From the NCBI GenBank assembly GCA_024036415.1, contig JAMWET010001638.1, positions 299,001-363,000 on the forward strand: DNA of 64,000 bases, written 5' to 3'. Shown piece after piece: positions 10,979-22,440 of this stretch (position 1 is its first letter; every line of letters begins with the position of its first letter). A program made the position numbers and the translations under genes. Origin of the DNA: Prochilodus magdalenae (lineage: Eukaryota; Chordata; Actinopteri; Characiformes; Prochilodontidae). Under the pieces are notes generated by a model. The model ran no database searches and had not been told where the DNA came from. It saw only the letters and a program-made list of their open reading frames with translations.

Positions 10979-11919
10979 TGTAGTCAGTTAATTTGTAGAC
11001 TCAAACGGCCCTTTCCTATTAAACTGGAAGATTCTTTGCCCTGGTAAGTAACAAAACGGACTCATGAGCATTAGTATGACTAATCGAAGCTAAGGTTGCC
11101 AGGTGACTGGTTTTGAGATCCATTTTGCAGTGTCTGGTTGCCATTGTTGACCAGTCAGGTATCACTTTAAATGCATTACATTGATTGAAGCAGATGAAGT
11201 GCCTTTCTAGCTCTGACTCTCTTTCTCTCTTTTAAATTGTAGGCGGGTGCATTCAGCAGTACCAAACCATATTACTATGTAGTATGCAGATAAAGACACA
11301 GCCTACCTGTAGGCACAGAGGCAGAGTTAATGGTATTTATGATGGTTTGGGTTTAACAATTAATTAAAGAAGAGTTCCCATCTGCTTTATATGTCAGATT
11401 TCATATTGTTTTATAACACTAAAACACAACAGGGTTCGTAATAAAAGGTATCCTGTGCTTGCTGGACCCCTCCAACACCAAACTTACCATGTCCTGTCTG
11501 GTTTAGCTGAAATCAACTCTAAGGCAACTCTAAGTGTAGCACAGCGGCATTTAGATACACTCATACAGAAGGTAATGAAAATTACCCACAAAGAAATAAA
11601 CGCTGTGTGTGTGTGCCTGTGTGTGGGAGATGCTTATGCAACGGCTGCCGGAAACACACAGTGCTCGAGTCTCCAGCACTTTGGCCTTCTCATCTCCGCT
11701 GTGCTCTTCATCAGTGTGCTAAGCGGCGCCGCTGCTTTTCTTTTGCTCCCTCTTTTCCTACACCTCTCTCCCACACGGCTGAACCCAGTGCACAGTGAAT
11801 GAATACATCTGCCTCAGTGCATACCACCACAGCCTGACTAACTTACTTCATTATTCTTACTCTAAGCTGAGCAGCGGTGTGAATCTCTGACCTCACAACC
11901 ATTCAATTCACTTACGACT
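10979..11919. other. spacer, nothing firm
   Basis: No supported gene. A 115-residue open frame at 11455-11802 has no recognisable domain and runs through a GT-rich stretch (about 11604-11625). The segment 11640-11790 is somewhat GC-richer than its surroundings. Confidence 0.45.
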
Positions 11920-12660
11920 CTCTACTAAACAATTTAGTGCATCAAGAACTCTCAAGTTTCACCATAATTCAGTTTGACTATACTGTGATTCTTTAGGATA
12001 TTATTGAATGCATCATGATATATCAGATATCAGCGATCAATTCTGTTTGACTATGATGCATAAAATATCTGATTTCACCTCGATTAAATTCTATTGAACT
12101 ATGATTCTTTATTAAAAGATTCATTACATCATGTTATCCAGTATCACCACTATTCAATTTGATTCACCTTTGATTCTTTATGAAATTTATTCATGCATAA
12201 TGAAATCTCTAATTTTACCACAGTTCAATTAAAATTGATCATGATTATTTAGAAAATGATTCAGTTTTATAATGATTCAGTTCTGTTAGGAAGCGAGGCC
12301 ATGATTCACCATGATTTCATGATTCACAGGATTTCACCATGATTTAATTTGGTAAATCTTAAGTAAAATAATTCAGTTACAAAACTATCAAATATATCAT
12401 GAAATCTTAAGTTTCACAATTAAATACTAAATCTTTATCCAGTCAGATCATCTTGTAAATTAATATTTTACTGATTTATTTTAATTTCAAGGGAAGTGGA
12501 AATGACTTAAGACCCTTGTTTTTTTACAAACCTATTTATTGTTCTTATGAGTTTTTACAAAACACTTAAATTCAACTTGGAATCTCAGACAATTCCTTTT
12601 GAAACAATTTAGTCTATCATGAAATTTTCACGTCAAAATTTATCTTGATTTGATTGATTA
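11920..12660. repeat. decayed tandem array, ~70-bp period
   Basis: The phrases GATTCTTTA, CATCATGAAATCT, TTTCACCA and TTCAATTTGACTATG recur in the same order. GATTCTTTA-like blocks lie at about 11987, 12103, 12172 and 12243, and CATCATGAAAT-like blocks recur to about 12630. Spacing is 50-71 bp. Divergence is high, suggesting an old satellite or minisatellite. No coding capacity. Confidence 0.6.
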
Positions 12661-12683
12661 TATAATTACTTACACTGAATACT

Positions 12684-12878
12684 GTTGGTTACACCACTAC
12701 TCAGGGTGCCACCTCTACATGTGGGAGACTGGGGTTCGAATCCCAGTCTGACTATGCTGAGCTACACCAATAAGAGGCCTTGGGCAAGACTCTTAACACT
12801 ACACTGGCCCACCTGTAATCATTAACCATGTAAGTCGCTCTGGATAAGAACGTCAGCTAAATGCCATAAATGTACTAC
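12684..12878 (+). mobile_element. tRNA-derived SINE, copy 1
   Basis: A tRNA-like head includes a good B box (GGGTTCGAATCCC at about 12731). It is followed by the shared body CACCAATAAGAGGCCTTGGG and the tail GTAAGTCGCTCTGGATAAGA...GTCAGCTAAATGCC, a 3' tail widespread in fish SINEs. Related copies are at 41931, 52965 and (partial) 34155. The A box here is poorly preserved. Confidence 0.85.
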
Positions 12879-13059
12879 ACAAGTGTGAACTACTTTACAT
12901 TATGAACTTAGCCATGGGACATACAATGTTACGAACAGTTTGGGCAACCCTGGTTTAATTAGTTGATTTTATGAATGAAATTGATGTGAACACATCCTCT
13001 ACAGGCAACACACTTTGACAAATTTCAATGCACTGTTACTATGTATTTGCTGAATTTAA

Positions 13060-13245
13060 CATCCATCCTTCCATGAGCTAAACTGCTTATCCTCCTGGGT
13101 CATGGGGTTGCTAGAACCCATTCCAGCGCTCATTGGGCGGAGGGCTGGAAAAACCCTGGAAAGGTTGCCAGACTATTACAGGGTAGACACACATGCACAT
13201 TTACAGCCACACTGTAACCTAGGGGCAATTTAGTACAGCCCTAAA
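13060..13245 (+). repeat. fish dispersed repeat, copy 2
   Basis: It contains CTGCTTATCCTCCTGGGTC, GCGCTCATTGGGCGGAGG and GTAACCTAGGGGCAATTTAG in the expected order. It is the best-preserved front section of this family in the window and the reference for comparing the 9602 minisatellite. Confidence 0.75.
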
Positions 13246-14289
13246 TCAGTCCAGACAAAGATATTTCATGTATTGTCTAGTTAACTTAATTTCATTTGCT
13301 AATAAACATCAATCCCAAAAAGGGTTAGGACTGGGGCAATATAGGGCTATATTGTATTGGTGTGATTCTAAGCAGGTGAGGTCAACAGGTGAGTGTAATT
13401 GTGTTGTGGTACAAAAGCAGTATCCATGAAAGGAGCCTTTGAGGTATTATAATGCTAAAGCAAGTGTTCCTCAAAGAACTAATAATAACAATATAATAAT
13501 TTTAGGCATAAAATGTGAACAACCATGGTCTCTGATCCCCCAGGCAGCGCTGCATCACAAACTGTCATTCAACAGCAGCTGATATAACCACCTGGTCAAG
13601 GGATTACTTGATGTCTTTGTCACTATAGTACAGAGTTACGTTCTCAAATGCCCCTTAGAACCTTACTATGCAAAACAGAAGCCTTACGTTAATCAGGTCT
13701 AGAAGTGGGGTCAACTTCTCCGTGCTTGGAGGGATCTGGGATGGACCATCACACAGTGGTCACTTGTACTGTGCTCGGACAAATCAGAATTCCAGATCTC
13801 TTTTTAGGACGAAATAGACGTCATGTGCCCAATGTGTTTTTGAAATTTGTTGCAGGCCTGAAATACAGAATTGGATCTTTATTAATAAATAAAATTAAGC
13901 TGACTTTCGGGTTCTATCACCAACTCGCCAGACTACATGTCTTTGGAGCAGTAACCTATACAGTTTAACATATTATGGAAAAGATAAGAGATATAAGTTG
14001 CCTGTGCAACATTGTGGCAATTCTTATATTATATGCCTAGCAGCAAAGGATATATTTCTATTTCTTCTCTGTAGAGCATGTGCTGATTTTCACCATGCAA
14101 ATGAACAAGACATGTTATTATAACTGGAGGTGCTCTAACCTTTGCATATGGCAATGAAATAAAAATAGATATATCATAAATCGTTTATTTTTTAAATGCC
14201 ATATTTAATTACAAACTCGGTTGTTTTGTTATTTTATTATAATTAACTTTAATCAAAAGCAAACATTACAAAAAATAAAGCCAAGTTAA
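13246..14289. other. spacer, nothing recognised
   Basis: No gene, RNA or clear repeat family seen. An 87-residue frame at 13705-13968 lacks any recognisable domain. Confidence 0.5.
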
Positions 14290-14346
14290 AAATCTCCTTT
14301 TTAAATGCACGCATCGCGATGCACCAATGCATCTTTACACCCCTAG
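14290..14346 (-). mobile_element. hAT-like terminal fragment
   Basis: GCATCGCGATGCACC followed by TTTACACCCCTAGTG resembles, on the minus strand, the TAGGGGTGTAA...GCATCGCGATGC ends of fish hAT-type elements. The other end was not found. Confidence 0.35.
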
Positions 14347-14510
14347 TGCCAACAGTCAGGCTAAAGGATGCAGCTGTCAATGTCAATCAGTTCGTCAGTA
14401 AAGACAGGTCTAAGCCGAGTTCCTTTTCTTTCATGTTATTCATTTTGGTCTTGTTATCTTCTGCAGTCAAAGCTAGCGTAGCAAAGCTGCTTTGCTTCCT
14501 CTCCACCTCC

Positions 14511-14517
14511 CTCTCTC

Positions 14518-14562
<45 letters not shown>
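14511..14562. repeat. (CT)n microsatellite
   Basis: A CT dinucleotide tract of about 52 bp with two TTT interruptions near its start. Confidence 0.95.
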
Positions 14563-14566
<4 letters not shown>

Positions 14567-14980
14567 CTATCACTCCTGTTGAAAGCGGCTCGCGAGAAAC
14601 GGACATTCTGACACTATCTTCCTTTTAGCCTGAAGGCCTCTTTCGCACTTCCATCTTTCAGCTAACAATGCAGCCAGCCCTTTCTCTCTCAAAGAGCTCT
14701 GTCACCTCCGACCAATAATCTTTTCCCTCTGACTTCATTACAATGGAGCCCTAAATATGGACTCCCCCAGCCAGCCCTACTTGTCAGCTGTGGATTTAAA
14801 GAGAAGATTCTTATGTGTGGAGTGTCTCTGTGTGTGAGAGTGTGCGGGAATGACAAGGGTAATTAATAGCCTCTTGTGAGACTGAAGTTTGACTGATTTA
14901 AATGCCAGGAAAAGGATAATCAGTAAACATGCACATCCCGCTACCCCTCGGCATGCACGCAAATCGGGTGTGCTTTTCTG
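14563..14980. promoter_or_regulatory. candidate conserved noncoding segment
   Basis: Non-repetitive DNA of balanced composition containing CGACCAATAATC, CATTACAATGGAGCCC and a CArG-like CTAAATATGG. No supported open frame. It is flagged because it differs from its repeat-rich surroundings; conservation has not been tested. Confidence 0.25.
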
Positions 14981-14986
14981 AATTCA

Positions 14987-15125
14987 TTTAAAGGGCCTAT
15001 GTTCTCTCATTTAAAGGGCTGGTGTTTTATTTTATGGGCCTATACTTTCTCATTTAAAGGCCTGGTGTTTTCTTATTTCATGGGCCTATACTTTCTCATT
15101 TAAGGGGCCTATGATTTCTCATTTT
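14987..15125. repeat. nested small minisatellite
   Basis: The unit CATTTAAAGGGCCTAT plus TTTCTC recurs: CATTTAAAGGGCCTATG (about 14988), CATTTAAAGGGCTGGTG (15010), CATTTAAAGGCCTGGTG (15052) and CATTTAAGGGGCCTATG (15098), with GGGCCTATACTTTCTC at about 15037 and 15083. Short (~23 bp) and long (~45 bp) unit forms are interleaved. Confidence 0.8.
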
Positions 15126-15267
15126 CCTGTGTTTTACACTGAAGTCCATTTAAGTGTTCTGTATGACTTTTAAGTACCCAAAAAACAGTCACTTTCACAT
15201 CAACATTTTTTTCCAACTTTCCAACTTTTTACCAATTTTCCCTTTGTGTATCAATGGACTAATATGG

Positions 15268-15269
<2 letters not shown>

Positions 15270-15347
<78 letters not shown>
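15270..15347. repeat. (AT)n microsatellite, ~39 copies
   Basis: A pure alternating AT tract of 78 bp. It is self-complementary and can extrude as a cruciform. Confidence 0.98.
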
Positions 15348-15349
<2 letters not shown>

Positions 15350-15351
15350 CA

Positions 15352-15700
15352 AAAGAATAGTTCTGCTATACAGATAAGGGTTGCCAGGAACAATATATGA
15401 TTATACATTATAGATATATAATATATAAATGATAGATGCATGACAACAAACACCTGACCATGGTGCCACCACATATGAATTTGTTGGTTGTCTCCAAAAA
15501 GACAAAAAAGTTGACCCACTGCCATTCTGAAACACTCTATGACAATCTGGCACGACACCATTGCAGTCTGTGGCAATGTTAATGTGGCGTTAAGGGCAGT
15601 CATCGTGTGTCATGATCCATCACAGAGGGCATCACTGCTCATGGAATGTCTACAATGGAGGCTCTAGGGTCACTCTGCACATGTCAGACAAGGCCACATA
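15352..15700 (-). mobile_element. Tc1/mariner deletion derivative T1, copy a
   Basis: TTGCCAGGAACAATATATGA, GATGCATGACAACAAAC and ACCATGGTGCCACCACAT match the copy at 21005, which encodes a Tc1 transposase piece on the minus strand. The coding part is heavily decayed. The copy abuts the (AT)n tract. Confidence 0.6.
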
Positions 15701-16235
15701 TTACAAAATAAACCCAACACAGATTCAGGAAAAAGAAGCAAGGTCTACTGGCCACAAAACGACCCAGAATAGAGTTAAAGTGAGGTGTTAACTTAAAACA
15801 CTAAGTGACCTGGCTGCCCACAGGAAATAGCTACCATTTCCTTTCTTTGAGGTTTGTAACATACATCTGTATATGTTTGACATGTGTGTAAATCTTAATA
15901 TTGTGCATAATCTTCTAATCTTTAATATACTGACATAGTCAAAAAAGTTACAGCTAAATACATTTAATACATGTATTTTTAACAACAACACATATATATT
16001 TAAATATATTTTCTTATATAGATTTTTATATATAACCAGTATATATAAGCTTAGCAGTATATTATTATAGTGGGTTAATATATTAGTTCTATATTCTCAT
16101 GTATCTGACATTACACATGCATATACTTTATCTACATATGCAAATATTGTTATATGCAAGTATGTTGCCATATACAAACATATCCAAATACTGCAGTTAA
16201 ATTTAAATCACCATATCATTTAAACCACCATAGGC
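15701..16235. other. AT-rich spacer
   Basis: No gene seen. TATATGCAAGTATG at about 16154 and many ATATA words resemble the AT-rich zone at 4720-5260, suggesting related decayed repeats. Confidence 0.45.
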
Positions 16236-16447
16236 ACTGACCTTCCACTTTATTAGGTACAGCTCCTTGTACCTATTTTAGCCAGCTCCACTTACCATAT
16301 AGGAGCACTTAATAGCTCTGCAGTTACAGACTGTACTTAATCTGCATACTTTGTTAGCCCTGTTCTTCAATGTTCAGTGCCCCCACAGAGCAAGCATTAT
16401 ATGGGTGGTGGCGTGTTAATGCATGCTGCGCTGGTATGAGTAGGTAA
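16236..16447. mobile_element. palindromic dispersed repeat, copy 3 (truncated)
   Basis: TTCCACTTTATTAGGTACAG at the start, CTGTTCTTCAATGTTCAG in the middle and CACAGAGCAAGCATTATATG with GGTGGTGGCGTG near the end follow the order of copy 2 (7806). The right arm is missing. Confidence 0.65.
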
Positions 16448-17339
16448 GACAAAAAAAAATTATAACTGTGAATATACAAGTATATTTAATGGGAATATTT
16501 TCTTTGTACTGAGAAATTCTTCATACATAATGTGCCCCTAAAAAAAGGAAAATCAGCGATATACAAAATTACCCTATGCAGGGATGGACCACATACAGTT
16601 CAAATTGCCCACTGCCTGTGAACCAGGCATAAAAGGTCTCCATAATTCATGCTATTTATGCTATTTATGTTCCTATTTATGTTAGGTACTGGCTGAACAC
16701 TGCTGTGTTTTTACCAAAAGGAAGACATTCTACCTGCTTGCAACACACTAACCACAGAACTGCTCATCACTAAATGAACTTTACTGCAGTTATGCAGTCT
16801 CAGCCCTCTGCCTGATACAGCTGTGAACAGGTCAGCTGCATGAATTTGGTTTTATTTATGAACCATTACCGCTGTGATAAATGTCACATATAAATTTTCC
16901 ATCTCCAGCGAACCGGGAGAACCCTGAACGGCGATCCTGTTTGAATCCGTGTCCGAAATATGGAAATTTCGGCCTGAGCCGCGGCCTCAAGTACCACAAC
17001 GGTGATTTCTCTAAAGAGGAACAGAGAGACAATAGCACTGTAGGGGAATGAGAGAATGAGGGGGAGAAACAGTAGGAGAGATAGATTTGATTAGTTTTAG
17101 AAAAAAAGGAAAAAGTGAAGGAGAGAAGAAGAGACTGATGTGATGGATAAGAAGCAGAGATGGGCAAGAGATGGATAAAGGAAAATGAGGGAACGAATGA
17201 GTAAGAGAGAGGGGGGTGGATAAGAAGCAGGGAAGCTTTCCTATTCCGTCAGACAGTGGCTCATTCATTATTTTGTGGAAGCAATTACCACAGCCACCTG
17301 CTTTATCTACAGCATTCATTGTTTCCAGAGCTGTCTGAG
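16448..17339. other. spacer; possible regulatory segment at 16870-17020
   Basis: No gene supported. The stretch 16890-17010 is GC-rich and non-repetitive (AGCGAACCGGGAGAACCC, CCTGAGCCGCGGCCTCAAG) and could be a conserved element. Downstream (17030-17215) it becomes purine-rich on the plus strand, just before the polypyrimidine domain. Confidence 0.35.
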
Positions 17340-17503
17340 CGCCCACCCTCTCCCTCTCCCTCCCTCTCTCTCTCGCTCTCTGTCTCTCCCTCTGTCTGTC
17401 TCTCTCTCACTCTTTTTCTCCTTCTGTCTCTCTTTCTCTCCCTCACATGCACCGTCACTCTGTATGTCGCTCTCTTTCTCTCTCATACACAGCCTCTTTC
17501 CCT

Positions 17504-17547
<44 letters not shown>

Positions 17548-18485
17548 GTCTGTCTGTCTGTCTGTCTCTCACTCTTTTTCTCTTTATGTCTCTCTTTCTC
17601 TCCCTCACACACACCGCCACTCTCTCTCTCGCTCTCTCTTTTGCTCTCATACACAACCTCTCCCTCTCTCTGTCTCTCGCTCTCTTGTCTGTTCTCATTC
17701 TCTTTCTTTTCCTTCATTCTCCAGCTCATTCTGAATTACTTCTCTTCTTTCTCTCTTTTTCTTTTACTTGTTTTGATAGTCTCTTTTCTCTCCTTTCTCT
17801 CTGAATATTTCTCTTTTATTTTTCTCCATCTTTTTGTTTTTCTTTCTCTCTGTCTCCCTCTTTCTCCCTTGCTGTCTTCTTTCTATCACTCTTTTTCTCT
17901 CCTCTTTATCTCTTGCCAGTGTATTTTCTTATTTTCTCTTTCTTTTAATCAGTCTCCATATAATCAGTCTCTTTCTCTTCCTCCTCTTTTTCTCTTGTTT
18001 GTTCTGAATCTCCCACTTCTCTCTCTCCTTTTTCTTTCTCTTCTTCCTCCCTTGCTTCTTCTGTCTCATCTCTATTTTTCTGTCTCCCTCTTTTTCTCTC
18101 TGAATCTATTGCCTGTTCGTACACTATTTTTTATGCTCACTCTTTCTTTCTCTCCACTTGCTTGTTTTGAATCTTGTTCTGAATTGCTGTTTTGTATCTC
18201 TCCTCTTTCTCTCTTTACTGTTATCCTTATTTTTATCAGTCTCTGTTTTTACTTTCCTCTATGAATTTCTCCTGTTCTCTTTCTTTCCCTCTGTTTTCTT
18301 TCTCCTTTTTCTCTCTTGCTCATTCTGAATCTCCCTCTCTTACCTGCCTCTCTTTATTATTCTCTTTCTGTCTATCTTTTGTTCCTTTCTCTATTCTTTC
18401 TCAATCTCACTTCAGTTTTTCAGTGACCTGGTCCTATACTCTCTTATTTCTGTATCTTTCTCTTTCTCCTTTCTTGCCCATTCTG

Positions 18486-18560
<75 letters not shown>

Positions 18561-18600
18561 CACACTCTCTCGCTCTCTGGATCTGAATGTGCAGCTTAGC
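17340..18600. repeat. 1.25-kb polypyrimidine tract
   Basis: The plus strand is overwhelmingly C and T for about 1.25 kb, ending in a pure (CT)n at 18489-18557. Within it, TTCTGAATCT-like words recur (about 17730, 17801, 18003, 18100, 18165, 18181, 18325, 18481), pointing to a decayed longer unit. (TCTG)n and (CT)n sub-blocks lie near 17545-17570. The 329-aa and 182-aa frames here (S, L, F rich) and the minus-strand E/R-rich frame are composition artefacts. Confidence 0.9.
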
Positions 18601-18649
18601 TTGCTCTGATTAAAGAACTCCATTTCTGTGTGTTAATAATGAATGGATC

Positions 18650-18901
<252 letters not shown>

Positions 18902-18903
<2 letters not shown>

Positions 18904-19510
18904 TGTGTACCATGTGCCCTCCTTGTGTTCTTTCCTTAATGAGGTCGTAGAAGCCATTCCCAGGTGTGTATGTGTGCGTGACTGTAATGCCATGTTATTT
19001 ATTTGGCAACATACAATAATTGCCCTGTTCTGAATCTGTAAACAAAATAGCTTCACAATAAACGTACAAGTCACAAAATGAGCAGAAACACTGATCATCA
19101 TTACACAGACCTTATTGTAGCTAATTGCTGCTATTCAGTTCAGTTCCATTCAGCTCAGTTCAGTTCAATACAGTTCAATAAAGAAGGGTTGATCCTCCAT
19201 ACACTGAAGCTCCAGACCAAAATGTAGTTGTGAAATAACCCTATTGAATCATAGACATTGTCTTACCCACATCGCAACACACTGACCTCTTCCCATGTGA
19301 ATACTAACATATCTTCATGATAGGGCTCTGACAGTCATCACTGATGTTCATGGATTTAACTCTTACTTTCACTGTGATGGGCTCCTAAAAGCAGCTACAG
19401 GTTTTTAATGGTAACAGTGATAGATTTTTCTATTGCACTTGCCATATATTACTTTGATATCTGGCAACAAGTAGAGGAGGTTTGGTTGTCTTACAAGTTT
19501 TTGTCTTTAT

Positions 19511-19552
<42 letters not shown>

Positions 19553-21004
19553 TTGTTTTGTTTTGGTTTTTTGAAAAAAGAAAACTTTTTTTTCAACAAA
19601 GGTAAAATCAATACACACACTTATAAGCACACACTCTATTTTTGGTTGATTGAATGTTTTTCTCTTCCTGTAATCAAGTCTATCAAAGCCCTTTTACAGA
19701 TTGACCTTTCAATGTATTAAGACAGGTGATGTTTTTCAAGTTCTAAAAGATCTACCTGTATTTCTTTGTTCAAGCCAATTCTTTCCAATAGCTTGCTAAT
19801 ACTATACATATCCAAATATCACCGAACAGTGTTAGTTACAATCTGATTGGCTACATGCACTTCCAGATGGACTCACTTCCATGCCCCTGTTTTGACCTGT
19901 TCTTTAGCGAGCTCATGGTAATTTGTCACTAGGCTTTTTCAGTAATGGCTTACTTAAACAGTGCATACTAAATTTGAACCAGTCCATACTAGAAAAAGGT
20001 ATGCACTTTCAGTATGTGAGTGCAAGTACCTTTGACCCCATGTTCTTTTACCTGTGATGTCCTGTCAGTAGTGCCAAAGTTTAAAATCACACTAAACAAA
20101 CTGAAACTACACCTTTTCAAACCAACAGGTTTATCTTTTACATGCAAATGAATCTTCTCCTCCCCATACACTGCCGTATTGTTATTTCAGCTTAGTAAGC
20201 TGCGTTTAAGTCCACCTCAGTGTTCTTCAGTGAAGACATTGCTGACGTTTTGCCACTAGACCAACTCCACTGCAGTTGTGACAGACCCTTTGTTCTTACA
20301 GACATGGTGCGTCTACATGTACACTGCTGTCATCAGGAAAATCATCAAAACTCATGCGATTGAGTAAAATATCAGATAATTGCACCAGTTAGAAACATTA
20401 GAGTGTGTACATACAAAGCAGAATCTGAAATTAAAAGTTTGGAAATATTAAGAGAGTAGAACTGAATATACACCTGATGAAGTACACCGTCTTTCTACAC
20501 TTAATGTGTGTTTTATCACCTCCACTTACTATACAGGTTCTAACAATTAAAGAGTGCAGGGTTAAACAATAAGGGGATAACAAATGGGACTAGCTTTGCA
20601 CCTGAACACTCAAACACTTCAGTTTTATCATGAAGTGTTATGATGACAATCTGGACTTTTTATTTCTGTCGAAAAGGTGAAGAAAACTGGTTTCTCTCAT
20701 CTCCCAGTCTCTGTTCGTACTTAGCATCCAGTTCTCCTCTCTTCTTCTGTTCTTCAGTTCTGCTCCTTTCCACTGTCCCTCTCTGTCGTTTTCATTCTCC
20801 TCCATCACTTTCACTAGCTATCAAAAGTCTGCCTCTGTTCTGCTCTTCCTTACAGGGACATCCTTGCTTTCCACCCTAACTGAGGGTGGAGAAGGTTCAG
20901 CGTCAACATTCAACTTATCATTTCCTGGATATTCGTAGCAAACACAGACACTCCTACAACATTTACAAACACAATTCAGGGAAAATAAGAAACTTGTGCA
21001 AAAA
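18902..21004. other. spacer with short simple repeats
   Basis: No gene supported. It contains a decayed CAGTT pentamer run (19134-19180), an (AT)n of 33 bp (19517-19549) followed by TTTTG repeats, and a pyrimidine-rich stretch (20695-20880). Short open frames here lack recognisable domains. Confidence 0.5.
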
Positions 21005-21690
21005 AAAATCCACTGACCAGAAGGAAGAGACAGAATGCAATGCTATTGTGGGGGAAGATAACGGTTACCAGGAACAATAAATGATAAATTCAGACTGATA
21101 TGGGTAAACTTTACCGATCTAAACATACAGAAGTAGTGTTTTTCAGTATAGCGCTGGGCCGCCATGTTTGCTAATGTGACACGTCAGATGTCTAGGCATG
21201 GAGCTGTAGATGTTCCTAATGGTATCCTGTGATAATACATCTCTTGCAGCTTGAATATTCTCACACAGTTCCTGCAGATTTTGCAGTAAGGGTGGAGGTA
21301 GAGTGACACCAAGCCTTCTGGACGTGTGATGCATGACAACAAACCGCTCATTTTGGCGCTGACCACGGTGCCTCCACACACGGATTCGTAGGTTATCTTG
21401 ACCAGGATAAAAGCAGTACCTATCGGGACATGTAGTCCTGCATTGTGCAGTCACTTGCCAATGGTGCTGGCACTAACAGGATGTCTTATGGAGGGCATCT
21501 CTGCTCGCTGAATGTTTGCAATCATGGCTATTGGGTTAGTCAGGTACAGTGATAATGCTCATTATTGCTTATGCGGAGTGTGAAAATAATATCATTCGCT
21601 TGTCTCACAATGTCAAACATACCCACCATGTTTTATTACTGCTAGTTGATTCCTTCTGGGTGCAGCTATTGTGCAACTATTCTTTTAATG
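21005..21690 (-). mobile_element. Tc1/mariner deletion derivative T1, copy b (most complete)
   Basis: A minus-strand frame of 103 codons (21454-21143) contains DNLRIRVWRHRGQ and then DVLSQDTIRNIYSSMPRHL. In Tc1 transposases the first motif lies near the middle of the catalytic domain and the second near the C-terminus (family pattern: ...NIPQDTIRRLYESMPRR). The residues between, including the SPDLNPIE block, are absent, so this looks like an internally deleted copy. The element flanks TTGATTCCTTCTGGGTGCA (about 21648) and ACCAGGAACAATAAATG (21069) recur at 25693, 40112 and 44636. It was probably mobilised in trans, if at all. Confidence 0.75.
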
Positions 21691-22295
21691 ATCAGTGAAT
21701 GTTAGTCTGATGCTGTCCCCCTTCAAATGACAGAAAAAAAACACATAATGCACACAAGACTGTGCAACAAAGGTCTGATTTCAGTATAAAGTGTATCATA
21801 TTTTAAAGCCGTCATTGGAGGATTTGAAGAAAAGGCTTAGTACCATAGCTATTAATATTAAAGCAGATTTTTTGGCTTTCAATATAGACATAAATTCTCT
21901 AATTGCACATTTTGTTCTAGTGAGCAGGGCTTCGCTTGCCACTCTCCTGTCAGTAGGATTTTTACAACTCAAGAGAAGTTCAGTGACTGATTGGTGGCAA
22001 GCAAGCTATTAACACTAATTTAAAGTGCCTCAGCTCATCAACACTGCCAGCCACCTCGCTTTGTGTTTACCTCAGCTGCTAATCTGTTAACGACAGACAA
22101 ATTTGTTTGTACTTTGCAGCAAAACTCTTTGCACTTTTGCAAGGACTGGAATCCCCTGTATTTGTTGTTATACACAGAAATTGTGTGTTTGTTTGTTTGA
22201 ATCTGATGTTAAATACACTTACACAGACCTGTCCAATTCTGCCAATTAAATGGCGGTTGAGCTCCAGTAGAGTCATGGGATAAGACAACATGCAT
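21691..22295. other. spacer, nothing recognised
   Basis: Two short open frames on opposite strands lack recognisable domains. Confidence 0.5.
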
Positions 22296-22440
22296 ACTTA
22301 AAACTCTTTGAGCTGTTTATCCCTTTGGGTCATAGCGGGTTGCTGGAGCATATCCTAGTGCTCACTGGGCAGAAGGCAGGAAACGCCCTAAACAGGCCGA
22401 CCAGGCCATCATAGGGCGGACACACAGACATAGCCATTTA
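22296..22440 (+). repeat. fish dispersed repeat, copy 3 (front part)
   Basis: GAGCTGTTTATCCCTTTGGG, GGGTTGCTGGAGCATATCC and GCTCACTGGGCAGAAGGC match the front of the family at 13060. The copy then stops after GGCGGACACACAGAC. Confidence 0.7.

Noticed and set aside
11455..11802. Possible exon with a GTAATG splice donor near 11571
   Set aside because: The donor match alone is weak, there is no branch/acceptor pair or protein similarity I can recognise.
12684..12760. tRNA gene
   Set aside because: A B box is present but the A box and the cloverleaf pairing are poor and the same body follows in several copies; this is a SINE head.
17275..18264. 329-residue open frame, longest in the window
   Set aside because: It lies inside a polypyrimidine tract; the protein is almost only S, L, F and P, and stops are rare because TAA/TAG/TGA need purines.
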